From Halorussus marinus (GTDB lineage Archaea > Halobacteriota > Halobacteria > Halobacteriales > Haladaptataceae), in NCBI RefSeq assembly GCF_004765795.1, contig NZ_SBIV01000005.1:1-64000 (forward strand): 64,000 nucleotides of DNA, given 5' to 3'. This document shows positions 54,460 through 62,573 of this stretch, one piece after another. The number at the start of each line of letters is the position of its first letter. Position 1 is the stretch's first letter. The notes under the pieces are model-generated. The model did no database searches and had not been told where the DNA came from. It saw only the letters and a list, made by a program, of their open reading frames with translations. The position numbers and the translations under genes are program-made.

Positions 54460-55119
54460 ATGAAACGCGCTCGACTCCGCGTCCGCCCGCCGCGTTCGGC
54501 GACCAGCCCGGTCCACGGCGCGGTCCAATCGACCGACGGGCTCGGCGTGGCGACACTGCTCTCGGGCGGCATCGACCCCGACGATCCCACGGAGTTGTTC
54601 TCGATCGCGGGCGGGGAGGCCGCGGTCCGGGCCGCCCTCGCCGACTGCGAGAGGGTTCGGTCGTTCGACGTGACGACGGTCGAAGCGGACGCGACGTACG
54701 TCTACGTTCGGGAGGACGGACGGGACGACCAGCGGAAGTTCGCGGAGCTGTTTACCGCCGGAACGCTGGTCGCCACGCTCCCGATTCGCTACCGTCCCGA
54801 CGGCCGGGTCGAACTCACGCTCGTCGGCGCGAGCGACGACCTCCGCTCCGCGGTGGAGCGCGCAAGCGACCTCGCGGAAGTGACGGTGGCGACCGTCGGC
54901 GACGGATGGACCGGCGGCGAGCCGAGTCGGCACCTCACCGATCGCCAGCACGAGGTCCTGGAGGCCGCCTCGGCCCTCGGTTACTACGACAACCCGCGGG
55001 GAGCAACCCAAGACGAGGTCGCCGCCGAACTCGACCTCGCGCCGAGCACGGTCGCCGAGCACCTTCGGAAGGCGGAGTCACGGCTGGTCGCCGACGCGCT
55101 CGACGCGGGCCCCGAGTAA
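54460..55119 (+). CDS. HTH-10 family regulator
   Basis: 219-residue haloarchaeal regulator. About residues 1-145 form the sensory N-terminal domain; about 152-208 carry HTH-10 (LTDRQHEVLEAASALGYYDN, then LDLAPSTVAEHLRKAESRL). It is divergent from the P450 gene and a candidate regulator of it. Of two ATGs, 54448 and 54460, the second is 27 bases from the centre of the TATA element TTTATATA at 54431-54438. Confidence 0.87.
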   Translation: MKRARLRVRPPRSATSPVHGAVQSTDGLGVATLLSGGIDPDDPTELFSIAGGEAAVRAALADCERVRSFDVTTVEADATYVYVREDGRDDQRKFAELFTAGTLVATLPIRYRPDGRVELTLVGASDDLRSAVERASDLAEVTVATVGDGWTGGEPSRHLTDRQHEVLEAASALGYYDNPRGATQDEVAAELDLAPSTVAEHLRKAESRLVADALDAGPE

Positions 55120-55128
55120 GGGCGCAGC

Positions 55129-56433
55129 TCACTCTCCGGCGAGTTCGGCGGCCAGCGAGGCGGCCTCTCGGACCCTGCTCGGCACGCCCATCCGGTCGGT
55201 GTAGTTGGTCGCGAGCCGGACGCCCTCGGGGAGTTCGACCCGGTCGAGCGCGGTCCACGAGTCGTCGTAGGCCGGGAACCCGCGCCGGTGGCGGTGGACT
55301 TCGACGACCTCGGTCGGCGCGCCCGTCACCTGCTCGAACTCGGCGGCCGCGATCTCGCCGAGCGTCTCGTCGCTCTCGTCGAGGATCTCTGGGTCGTGCA
55401 TCCCGCCGAGGAAGGCGGTCACGACCTCGCGGTCGAACATGCTCGCGTTCCACGAGGCCCCCAGCGTCCGGAGATCCTCGCCGAAGCCGACCTGATAGCC
55501 CAGGGCGTCGGGGTCTACGTCGCCGTCGGCGAGGTCGGCTTCGAGCGCGACCATCCCGAGGCGGTTGTACCTGAGTTCCCGGAGCGCGTCGGCCGACGCT
55601 GGCGCGAGGTCGGCGACGAGGTCGGCGGTCAGGTCCGCGGGCGTCGTCACCACGACCTCGTCGAACGCGGTCGTACCCTCCGGCGTCTCGACGGCGTATC
55701 GGCCGCCGTCGGTCTCTCGGACGGCCGTCACCGGGGTGTCGAGCCGGACGACCTCGTCGTGGGCGGCCGCCAGCGCCTCGGGGAGCCGCTGGAGGCCGTC
55801 GTCGAACGAGATCGCCGGCGGGGTCGCTCTTCCGCCCGCCGTGCGCGCGATCGCGGCCTTCAACAGGCTGTCGTGGCGCGCTTCGAGCTTCAGCAGTCCC
55901 GAGAGGGCGTACCGGGCCGGCATCGCGTCGGGGTCCGAGCCGTAGATGCCGCCGAACAGCGGTCCGAGCAGGTTCCGGTAGGTCTCGGCGCCGAACTTCC
56001 GGACGAACAGTTCGCCCGCCGACTCCTCGGGGTCGCCGGGGTCGGTGAACGGCTCGGCGAGCACCTCGCGCTTTGCCTCGGCCGACAGCAGGTCGGTCTC
56101 GCCGAACGCCGCCATCGAGAACGGCGCGGCGTGGAGGTCGCCGTCGGCGTAGACGCAGACCGGCAGGTCGGGGTCGGCGGTCCGGACCTCGTCGTCGAGT
56201 CCGAGGGCCTCGATCAGGTCGTCGATCCGGTCGGTCCGCCGGATTCGCTGTGGCCCCCACTCGATCACGCGGCCGTCGACGCGCTCGCTCCGGATCGCGC
56301 CGCCGGGGTCGGGCGCGGCCTCGAAGACGACGGCCTCGACGCCCTCGCGGTCGAGGTAGTGGGCGAGCGCCAATCCCGTGATGCCGCCGCCGACGACGCC
56401 GACCGACGGCTCCGACCCGCCGCCGGCGCTCAT
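55129..56433 (-). CDS. hemG: HemY-type protoporphyrinogen/coproporphyrinogen oxidase
   Basis: 434-residue FAD enzyme that aromatises the porphyrinogen ring. The dinucleotide motif VGVVGGGITGLALAHYLDREG is at residues 9-29, followed by FEAAPDPGGAIRS; the C terminus has RLATNYTDRMGVPSRVREA, the second FAD-binding segment. Because HemY-type enzymes can act on coproporphyrinogen III (CgoX), the product could be coproporphyrin. It is translationally coupled to hemH: its ATG overlaps the hemH stop by four bases. Longer frames upstream are shadows of hemH. Confidence 0.9.
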   Translation of the reverse strand: MSAGGGSEPSVGVVGGGITGLALAHYLDREGVEAVVFEAAPDPGGAIRSERVDGRVIEWGPQRIRRTDRIDDLIEALGLDDEVRTADPDLPVCVYADGDLHAAPFSMAAFGETDLLSAEAKREVLAEPFTDPGDPEESAGELFVRKFGAETYRNLLGPLFGGIYGSDPDAMPARYALSGLLKLEARHDSLLKAAIARTAGGRATPPAISFDDGLQRLPEALAAAHDEVVRLDTPVTAVRETDGGRYAVETPEGTTAFDEVVVTTPADLTADLVADLAPASADALRELRYNRLGMVALEADLADGDVDPDALGYQVGFGEDLRTLGASWNASMFDREVVTAFLGGMHDPEILDESDETLGEIAAAEFEQVTGAPTEVVEVHRHRRGFPAYDDSWTALDRVELPEGVRLATNYTDRMGVPSRVREAASLAAELAGE

Positions 56434-57473
56434 CGGGGCGCGTTCAGACACATCGCGTTCGGCGAGTCGGCGCACTGACACTGCCGGAACTGGTAGTAGC
56501 CGGGGTCGAACTCGCCGACGAACGGCTCGACGATGTCGCCCAGGACCTCGCCGAACCGATCGTCGTCGTGGGGGACCGGGACCCGATAGAAGTCCAGCCC
56601 GAGCTCGGCGGCCTCCTCGGCGAGCTCGTCGTCGAGCTCCGAGAGGGTCTCGCTTTGCTCGTGCATGAAGCTGATCGGCTCGACCACCACGCGGTCGGCC
56701 TCGACGGTCTCGATGGCGTCCTCGACGTCGGGCTCGGTCCACGGGATGTCGCGGTTCTCGTGGTTCTGGAACCCGAGGGTGTACGAGTCGACCCCGAGCT
56801 TGCGGGCGATCACCTCGCAGAACTCCTCGACGTAGGTGTCGTACCGGCTCCCCTCGTCGAGGTAGTGACGCGGGGTGCCGTGGGCCGAGTAGAGCAACTC
56901 GGTGTCCTCGTCGGTCAGATCCAGCCCGTGGGCGTCGGCGAACCGCCGGACGTTGTCGGCCCGGATCTCGTTGTACAGCGGGTGGCGGTGCCAGCCCGTG
57001 ATCTCGGCGACGTCGACGTCCCAGTCGCGCTCGTCGACCGCGCCGGTGAGTTCTTCGAGCGCCGCGACGGTCGTCGAGGCCCCACAGAGGGGGTAGACCG
57101 GGAGCCCGACCAGCTGGTCGACCCCGTCCTCGCGGGCGGCCGCCACCGCGTCGTCGATGAACGGTTCGGTGAACTGCATTCCGATGTACGTCTCGACGTC
57201 GTAGCCCCGGTCGTCGAGCTCGGCGGCCAGCGCGTCGGCTTGGGCCTCGGCCTGCGGGTTCAGCGGCGACCCGCCGATCTCCTCGTACTCCTCGATGAGC
57301 CCGGCGGCGCGGCGCTCGGCGAGCTGGCGGGCCCGCTCGCGGGCCTCCTCCTCGGTGTCGGCCTCTTCGAGCGAGGCGTTGTTCAGAAAGATGCGTTCGA
57401 GGTACGCGACGACGTTCTCTCGGGTCGGTTCGGACGGCTCTCCGAAGTTGAGGACGACGACCCCTGTTGTCAT
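56430..57473 (-). CDS. hemH: ferrochelatase
   Basis: 347-residue chelatase that inserts Fe(II) into protoporphyrin IX or coproporphyrin III. LLYSAHGTPRHYLDEGSRYD holds the metal His, and YTLGFQNHENRDIPWTEPD with VVVEPISFMHEQSETLSELD, including Glu, complete the site. The last 16 residues hold three Cys (QCQCADSPNAMC), like the tail of [2Fe-2S] ferrochelatases of Actinobacteria and animals. Start ATG 57473 fits the conserved MTTGVVVLNFGEP. It is first in the hemH-hemG pair. Confidence 0.94.
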   Translation of the reverse strand: MTTGVVVLNFGEPSEPTRENVVAYLERIFLNNASLEEADTEEEARERARQLAERRAAGLIEEYEEIGGSPLNPQAEAQADALAAELDDRGYDVETYIGMQFTEPFIDDAVAAAREDGVDQLVGLPVYPLCGASTTVAALEELTGAVDERDWDVDVAEITGWHRHPLYNEIRADNVRRFADAHGLDLTDEDTELLYSAHGTPRHYLDEGSRYDTYVEEFCEVIARKLGVDSYTLGFQNHENRDIPWTEPDVEDAIETVEADRVVVEPISFMHEQSETLSELDDELAEEAAELGLDFYRVPVPHDDDRFGEVLGDIVEPFVGEFDPGYYQFRQCQCADSPNAMCLNAPR

Positions 57474-57619
57474 AGTTGAGTCTTGGACGGCGTCGTTGAA
57501 TACCTGTCGCTTGCCTACCGCGGTCCCGGTCGGCGCCACCCCTATCGTTCGTCGGAGTTGCGGCTGATTCTATGTCGTACCTTTATTGTGAACCAGTCGC
57601 ATTCCTCGGACAAAGTGAT

Positions 57620-58351
57620 ATGACGATTTCTACAATCGTCGACGACGTAACCGGGAGCTCGCAGACGCTTACCGTCTACGATCCGAGCGATCCGAACGCG
57701 GTCTCACAGATCGCCGACTACTTCGAGGTCCAGAACGTGACCGTCGAGGAGGCCGAGACCGCGGACGGACCCGAGGGCTTCGCGGTGCTCCACGACGAGG
57801 GGGAGTTTCTGGCGGCCGCGGACGTAGAGGAGCTTCGGGCGGCGGTCACGCTCGATTCGGGAGTGCTCGACGCGGCCGGCTTCGACGAACTCGCCTACCC
57901 CGACCTGATCGGCGCGGTCGACGACAAGACGTTCACGGCGTACGGCAAGCGCCAGATGATCCTCGCGTCTCGCGAGGTCGAAGAGCGATCGTGGTACGCC
58001 CGGGGCGGCGAACTCCACTCGGGGTTCCAGCGCCTCTCGCTGCTGGCCGAGCAGTGGGACCTCTACACCCGGATCGCGGACCGCGGGGTCGACGTCCACG
58101 TCTACGGCGAACCCGACTGGGAGCCGCCGGCGAACGACTCGATCACCGTCCACGCCAGCGACGACGCCGAGATCCGGGACGCGTGGTTCGTGGCGTTCGA
58201 GTCGCCCGAGCCCGACGGCGACTGCGCGCTGGTCGCCGACGAGCGCGAACCGAACGTCTTCTGCGGGTTCTGGACGTTCGACGACGGCGTCGTCGCCGAC
58301 GTGTTCGACCACCTCCGCGAGGAGTACGGCCGGCGTCGAGTGTCGAACTGA
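57620..58351 (+). CDS. DICT-domain sensory protein
   Basis: 243-residue protein. It starts MTISTIVDDVTGSSQTLTVY, has EERSWYARGGELHSGFQRLS near residue 135, then VDVHVYGEPDWEPP, and ends with FCGFWTFDDGVVADVFDHL; these are the DICT domain landmarks. DICT domains are sensory and often sit beside bacteriorhodopsin-type and light-signalling proteins. This copy stands alone, without a kinase or HTH domain attached. ATG 57620 is used; a TATA-like CCTTTATTG is at 57584-57592. Confidence 0.85.
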   Translation: MTISTIVDDVTGSSQTLTVYDPSDPNAVSQIADYFEVQNVTVEEAETADGPEGFAVLHDEGEFLAAADVEELRAAVTLDSGVLDAAGFDELAYPDLIGAVDDKTFTAYGKRQMILASREVEERSWYARGGELHSGFQRLSLLAEQWDLYTRIADRGVDVHVYGEPDWEPPANDSITVHASDDAEIRDAWFVAFESPEPDGDCALVADEREPNVFCGFWTFDDGVVADVFDHLREEYGRRRVSN

Positions 58352-58543
58352 GCCACGGTCCCGGAACCCGACGCTAATTCGACGTTCCGGTCCGAGTAGC
58401 GGCCGTCGACGCTCCTCGGACGCCGCCGATCGGTGCGGGAAGCGGGTCTGAAGGCGACGTCTCAATAGCGCTCCGGAGTGCTCCCCGGCGGTACGGACCA
58501 CCCGTAAGGTGGATTGAAGCCCCCGCAGGCCGTCTGAATCGGT

Positions 58544-58687
58544 ATGCCCGCAGAATCGGACTCGGGTCGAGACGACCGGCGAGTCGAGCGACTGTTCGGA
58601 TCGCTCCCGCACATCCGTGTATCGCGCCTGCCCGACGAGGACAGCGAGTCCAGCGTCGCGGACCCAGACGCGTCCGGCCCGCGATGA
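58544..58687 (+). CDS. possible small protein
   Basis: 47-codon frame starting MPAESDSGRDDRRVERLF, polar and acidic at the end. Codon usage is plausible, but there is no clear TATA element and no recognised family. It fills the gap between the DICT gene and the convergent nuclease gene. Treat as tentative. Confidence 0.3.
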   Translation: MPAESDSGRDDRRVERLFGSLPHIRVSRLPDEDSESSVADPDASGPR

Positions 58688-58711
58688 GCGGGCGACCGCG
58701 ACGGTAGTCGC

Positions 58712-59458
58712 TCAGACGTGGGGCTCGAAGACGTCCGACCGGAGGCGGCCGTGGACCGTCTCCAGTAGCGTTCGGAGGTTCTCGGCGTCCTCGCGGTTGT
58801 ACCGGACGAGGCGGTCGAGCGCGGCGTCGTCTTCCTCGCGGTCGTAGCGGTGCCAGAGCCGGACCGCCTCCCGGCCGTCGACGTCCTCGTCGTCGCGCTC
58901 GATGCCCAGATCGCTCTCGACGGCCTTGAGCCCGCCCGAGAGGCCGACCTGCTTGCAGAGGTACAGCAGATCGAGGTGGGGCGTGGTCACGTCGAGATCG
59001 AAGTTGTCCTCGAGGAACGGCTGGTCGAAGCGCTTGCCGTTGAACGAAACGAGCATGCTCGACTCGGCGAACTCCTCGCGGAGTCGCTCGGCGGTGAGGT
59101 CCTCGCCCTGCACGTACGTCCGGGTGTCGCCGGCGCGGTGGAGGCTCACCGTCGTCACCTCGTGGCGACCGCTGTCGAGGCCGGTGGTCTCGATGTCGAA
59201 AAAGCAGGCGTCGGCCGCGAAGTTGTCGTAGGCCCGCCAGAGGCTCCCGCTGGGCAGGAAGTCGGCGAAAAACGAGGCGTCGGGGTCGTCGAGGTGGTCG
59301 CGGGCGTCGGCGATGAACGTTCGGACGTTCTCGGAGGTCTTGGGCCCGAGGAGTCCGTCCTCGAACTCGTCCCAGTGGGTGACTCCCTGTTGCCAGAGCG
59401 TCCGCTCGGTCTTCTCGCCCACCCCGCGAGCGGGGATGAAGGAGTTCTCCAGTCGCAT
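58712..59458 (-). CDS. DEDD-type exonuclease, YprB/RNase H-like
   Basis: 248-residue nuclease. Residues 5-45 form a helix-hairpin-helix-like unit (SFIPARGVGEKTERTLWQQG). The nuclease core follows: CFFDIETTGLDSGRHEVTTV (DxE), MLVSFNGKRFDQPFLEDNF (second Asp) and LVRYNREDAENLRTLLE (final Asp). The family trims DNA or RNA ends. ATG 59458 is supported by ATTTATAAG (minus-strand TATA, about 59481-59489), 27 bases away. Confidence 0.9.
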   Translation of the reverse strand: MRLENSFIPARGVGEKTERTLWQQGVTHWDEFEDGLLGPKTSENVRTFIADARDHLDDPDASFFADFLPSGSLWRAYDNFAADACFFDIETTGLDSGRHEVTTVSLHRAGDTRTYVQGEDLTAERLREEFAESSMLVSFNGKRFDQPFLEDNFDLDVTTPHLDLLYLCKQVGLSGGLKAVESDLGIERDDEDVDGREAVRLWHRYDREEDDAALDRLVRYNREDAENLRTLLETVHGRLRSDVFEPHV

Positions 59459-59510
59459 GGGTGTGATGGATCGGTCGTCCCTTATAAATCTCTCCGAACC
59501 GGCCGGCCGG

Positions 59511-60161
59511 TCAGTCGGCACTCGCGACCTCCCCGTCGCGATCGGGCTCGGCTTCTGTGGCCTCCGTGAACCGCGCCGGGACGTACGGCCGGGCCGCGTC
59601 CGGGACCAGCGCGACCGTCCGGCGCCACACCCGCGCCAGCGGCTTGCGGACCAGCGCGTAGCTCGCCGAGATCGCCACCGCCCCGGCGACGAACTCCCGG
59701 ACGGGGCTCTCGTGGACCGCGAGTGCCGGGAGCCCGAGCAGGGCCGCGAACGCGGCGTCCTCGGGCGCGCCGTCGTAGCGAATCCAGCGTCGCGGCGGGA
59801 CCCACCGCCCCCGGAAGTGGTCGTACACCGCGCGCTCGGAGGTCCCGCGCCACGGTTCGAGTTCGAGCCCGCCGCCGAGCGCGTCCATCAGCGAGTGGAG
59901 CGCCGCGCCGACGACGAACAGCGCGGCCGCGACGCTCGCGGGCCCGGGGGCCGCGAGCGCGATCCCGATCAGGGGAACCGCGAGAATCGAGTAGTACACC
60001 GGGAAGTGGAGGCGCTTTCGGTGGTCGGCGTAGAGGTCGAAGTCGGGGAACACGCTCCCGAGGACTGCGCCCGCGATCGCGACGACGGTGAACTCGGGGG
60101 CGACGCGCGCGACCGCGGTCGCGAGCGCGACCCCGACCAGCGCGTGGGTGGTCGCCATCAT
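59511..60161 (-). CDS. YdjM/LexA-binding inner-membrane family hydrolase-like protein
   Basis: 216-residue membrane protein of the DUF457/YdjM group. Metal-type residues occur in MATTHALVGVALA (His), FPDFDLYADHRKRLHFPVYY (Asp, His) and ALHSLMDALGGG (His, Asp), set between about five hydrophobic helices. The family is called metal-dependent hydrolase, but no substrate is known. The TATA element GTTTATACG (minus strand, about 60183-60191) supports the start at 60161. Confidence 0.82.
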   Translation of the reverse strand: MMATTHALVGVALATAVARVAPEFTVVAIAGAVLGSVFPDFDLYADHRKRLHFPVYYSILAVPLIGIALAAPGPASVAAALFVVGAALHSLMDALGGGLELEPWRGTSERAVYDHFRGRWVPPRRWIRYDGAPEDAAFAALLGLPALAVHESPVREFVAGAVAISASYALVRKPLARVWRRTVALVPDAARPYVPARFTEATEAEPDRDGEVASAD

Positions 60162-60305
60162 GTACCCGGCGTAGGCGGCGGTCGTATAAACGCCTGACGC
60201 CGGCCGAAATCGGCTCGTCCGTCGGGGAAACTGATCGGCGTCGCCGTCCCGACGACTCCGAATCGGCGTCCAGCGGCGGTCGTTCGGCAATCGTGAGGGG
60301 TCGGC

Positions 60306-60533
60306 CTACGTCGAGGACGGGAGCACGTCTTTTACCGGGTAGAGCTCCTCGTGGATGCCCTCCGCGTCGCAGTCGGCGCTCGGACAGCGGTAGTACCAGC
60401 CGTCGTCGGTCGCCTCGGAGGCCTGAAACCGCTCGCCGCACTTGCCACAGAACAGTCGCGAGTCGAAGTTGTCGGCGTCTCGCGAGAGGTCCACGTCGGC
60501 GGCGGTCTCCCTGCTCTCGAGTAGTTGTTGCAT
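60306..60533 (-). CDS. small zinc-ribbon protein
   Basis: 75-residue protein with a ribbon: CGKCGERF, then CPSADC. The first 25 residues are helical and acidic (MQQLLESRETAADVDLSRD). A TATA-like TATGTATTAT lies on the minus strand about 25 bases before the ATG. It may bind nucleic acid or RNA polymerase; not known. Confidence 0.75.
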   Translation of the reverse strand: MQQLLESRETAADVDLSRDADNFDSRLFCGKCGERFQASEATDDGWYYRCPSADCDAEGIHEELYPVKDVLPSST

Positions 60534-60616
60534 ACGCTCACTTCCACCCCATAATACATAAGCCCCACCGATTCGGGGCGTTCCCCGCCGCTGGCGGCGG
60601 TGGCGGCGCTCCGGCG

Positions 60617-61429
60617 TCACCGCGTTCGCACGTACCATGCCGCCCCGAGGGCGGCGAGCGCGACCGCGCCGCCGACGAAGAACACGAGCCCCGGCGGCGG
60701 TCCGCCCGCCGCGCTACCGGCGGCCTCGACGGCCGTCGTCGTCGACTGGGCGACGGTGTCGGCCACTGTACCAGCGCCGTCGGCCGACTCTGTCGCCTCG
60801 GCGACCGTCCGGACCGACTCCTCGGCGACGGTCCCGTCGTGGGCGGTGGACTCGGGGGCCGGCGTCGCCTCGGCGCTCTCGGTGACGGTCTCGGAGCGGT
60901 AGTCGGCGTCGCCGCCCGCCGTGGCGTTCTCGGCGGCGGTCGGCGCGGCCCCGGCGTCGCCTCCGGAGCCGGAACCGAGTCGCGGGACGAGGCCGCCGCC
61001 GACGGTCCCTTGGACGAGGAGGCTCGCCAGCCCGAGAATCCCGAGTGCTCCGAGCAGTCGCGAGAGCGCCGACTCGACGCCGGGAGCGTCCTCGTCGCTC
61101 CCGGCGAACACCACGAGCGGCGCGGCCGCCGGAGCGTACACGCTCATCTCGCGACCCTTCTCCGAGTAGATCGTGTCGACGACCTCGACGAGGTCGGCGT
61201 CTTCGAGTTTTCGGAGGTGGTATCGGACGTTCTGGATCGAGGTGTCGGCGGCCTCGGCGAGGGCCGAGGGCGTCCGGGGTTCGTCGTACAGCGCCGCGAG
61301 GACGTCTCGGGCGGTCTCGGACTGGAGGGCGCCGAGGAGGACGTCGGCCTCCTCGCTGTCGACGCCGATGACGCGCGGATCGCCGTCGTCGGCCTCGGCG
61401 TCCGAACTGGAGGGTAACAACCCGGCCAT
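60617..61429 (-). CDS. ArsR-like winged-helix protein with membrane anchors
   Basis: 270-residue protein. About residues 28-95 form a winged helix (LGALQSETARDVLAALYDEP, then TSIQNVRYHLRKLEDADLVEVV). Two hydrophobic segments follow (about 120-140 and 245-265), separated by a Thr/Ser/Glu-rich stretch of about 100 residues. A DNA-binding domain tied to the membrane suggests signal reading at the membrane. It is divergent from the iron ATPase gene; a role in that locus is unproven. Confidence 0.82.
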   Translation of the reverse strand: MAGLLPSSSDAEADDGDPRVIGVDSEEADVLLGALQSETARDVLAALYDEPRTPSALAEAADTSIQNVRYHLRKLEDADLVEVVDTIYSEKGREMSVYAPAAAPLVVFAGSDEDAPGVESALSRLLGALGILGLASLLVQGTVGGGLVPRLGSGSGGDAGAAPTAAENATAGGDADYRSETVTESAEATPAPESTAHDGTVAEESVRTVAEATESADGAGTVADTVAQSTTTAVEAAGSAAGGPPPGLVFFVGGAVALAALGAAWYVRTR

Positions 61430-61536
61430 ACGCGCGGGATACTCACAGTCGGCCCATAGGCTTGTCCCCGGCGGGCGTCGGCGCCCCGAGCGCGAGCGGT
61501 CGGAACGTGACCAAACCGAAATCCATATCTGTTGTT

Positions 61537-61550
61537 TTAGGCGTACCTAA
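61537..61550 (+). promoter_or_regulatory. DtxR-type iron operator before the iron ATPase
   Basis: TTAGGCGTACCTAA, a 14-base perfect palindrome extended by T and A on each side. It matches the TTAGG...CCTAA core of DtxR/IdeR/Idr sites. It lies just before a micro-ORF and can block transcription start. Confidence 0.75.
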
Positions 61551-61556
61551 TAACGG

Positions 61557-61610
61557 ATGCGAGCGACACGTCCGGCGAGCGTCCGAGCCGACTCACGGAG
61601 GGAGCTATGA
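61557..61610 (+). CDS. leaderless micro-ORF coupled to the iron ATPase gene
   Basis: 17-codon, Arg-rich frame MRATRPASVRADSRREL. Its TGA overlaps the ATPase ATG by four bases (ATGA), and a strong GGAGGGAG lies inside its end. A weak TATA-like ATATCT is at 61525-61530. It sits right after the iron operator, so repression would act on its start. Arginine codons make up 5 of 17. Confidence 0.5.
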   Translation: MRATRPASVRADSRREL

Positions 61611-62491
61611 CGAACGACGCAGAACGCGCGGCGGCCGGCGACCGGGGTATCGACGCGACGATCCCCCGCGACGGGACCGGCGCCGACGACACGGCGGAGT
61701 TGCACAGCGCGGTCCTGGGCGAGGACCTCCGGATCGGCTACCCCACGACCGACGAGCCGGTCGTGGAGTGTGCGCGGATCGACGTCCCGGAGGGCGAGAT
61801 CACCGCGCTCGTCGGGCCGAACGGCTCCGGAAAGTCGACGCTGTTGAAGGCGCTCTCGGACCACCTCGAACCCGACGCGGGCGTGGTCGCGCTCAACGGC
61901 CGGGAGATCGGAGAGTTCGGCCAGAAAGAGCTCGCCCGCGAGCTCGGCCACCTGTCACAGGAGAACGACTCGCCCGGCGGCATCACCGTCGAGGAGCTGG
62001 TGTACCACGGTCGCTACCCCCACAGGGGGTTCTTCGAGTCGGTCACGGACGCCGACCGGGCGGCGGTCGAGCGCGCCATCGACCTCGCGGGCGTCGACCA
62101 CCTCCGCGACCAGCAGGTGGGCTCGCTCAGCGGCGGCCAGAAGCAACTGGCGTGGATCGCGATGGTGCTGGCTCAGGACACCGAGGTGCTGTTTCTCGAC
62201 GAACCGACGACGTTCCTCGACCTCCACCACCAGCTCAGGGTGTTAGAGACGGTCCGTCGGCTCAACGAGGAGGAGGGAGTCACGGTCGCGGTCGTCCTTC
62301 ACGACCTCTCGCAGGCCGCTCGGTTCGCCGACTACCTCGTCGCGCTCGACGACGGCGGGGTGTACGACTGGGGGCCGCCCGAGGACGTGGTGACCGAGAA
62401 ACTGCTCGCGGACGTGTTCGCGGTCGACGCCGCGGTCACCAAAGACTCGGGCGTGACCATCCTCCCGAAGCGGGCGCTCGACGACGAGTAG
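61607..62491 (+). CDS. iron-siderophore ABC transporter ATPase
   Basis: 294-residue FecE-type ATPase. The first 45 residues are a polar extension. Walker A is GPNGSGKSTLLKAL, the signature LSGGQKQLAWIAM, Walker B VLFLDEPTTFLDLHHQ, and the switch His is in VVLHDLSQAAR. It powers uptake of ferric siderophores or heme (B12 is less likely given the iron operator). The permease gene usually found beside it is absent. Confidence 0.92.
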   Translation: MTNDAERAAAGDRGIDATIPRDGTGADDTAELHSAVLGEDLRIGYPTTDEPVVECARIDVPEGEITALVGPNGSGKSTLLKALSDHLEPDAGVVALNGREIGEFGQKELARELGHLSQENDSPGGITVEELVYHGRYPHRGFFESVTDADRAAVERAIDLAGVDHLRDQQVGSLSGGQKQLAWIAMVLAQDTEVLFLDEPTTFLDLHHQLRVLETVRRLNEEEGVTVAVVLHDLSQAARFADYLVALDDGGVYDWGPPEDVVTEKLLADVFAVDAAVTKDSGVTILPKRALDDE

Positions 62492-62520
62492 CGGTCGGGT
62501 CGTTTGGATCGACGCATGTT

Positions 62521-62534
62521 TTAGGCCGGCCTAA
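62521..62534 (+). promoter_or_regulatory. DtxR-type iron operator 1 of the binding-protein gene
   Basis: TTAGGCCGGCCTAA, a perfect 14-base palindrome inside TTTTAGGCCGGCCTAAA, 40 bases before the start codon. Confidence 0.8.
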
Positions 62535-62554
62535 ACCGAAACCGCTTTCAACTT

Positions 62555-62568
62555 TTAGGCTGGCCTAA
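62555..62568 (+). promoter_or_regulatory. DtxR-type iron operator 2 of the binding-protein gene
   Basis: TTAGGCTGGCCTAA within TTTTAGGCTGGCCTAAAA, six bases before the ATG. The operator covers the likely transcript start, and operator centres are 34 bases apart, about three helical turns. Confidence 0.85.
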
Positions 62569-62573
62569 AAATT

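Noticed and set aside
58352-58543. tRNA or other structured RNA in the gap after the DICT gene
   Set aside because: No T-loop GTTCGANNC pattern with matching stems was found here or in the other intergenic gaps that I read.
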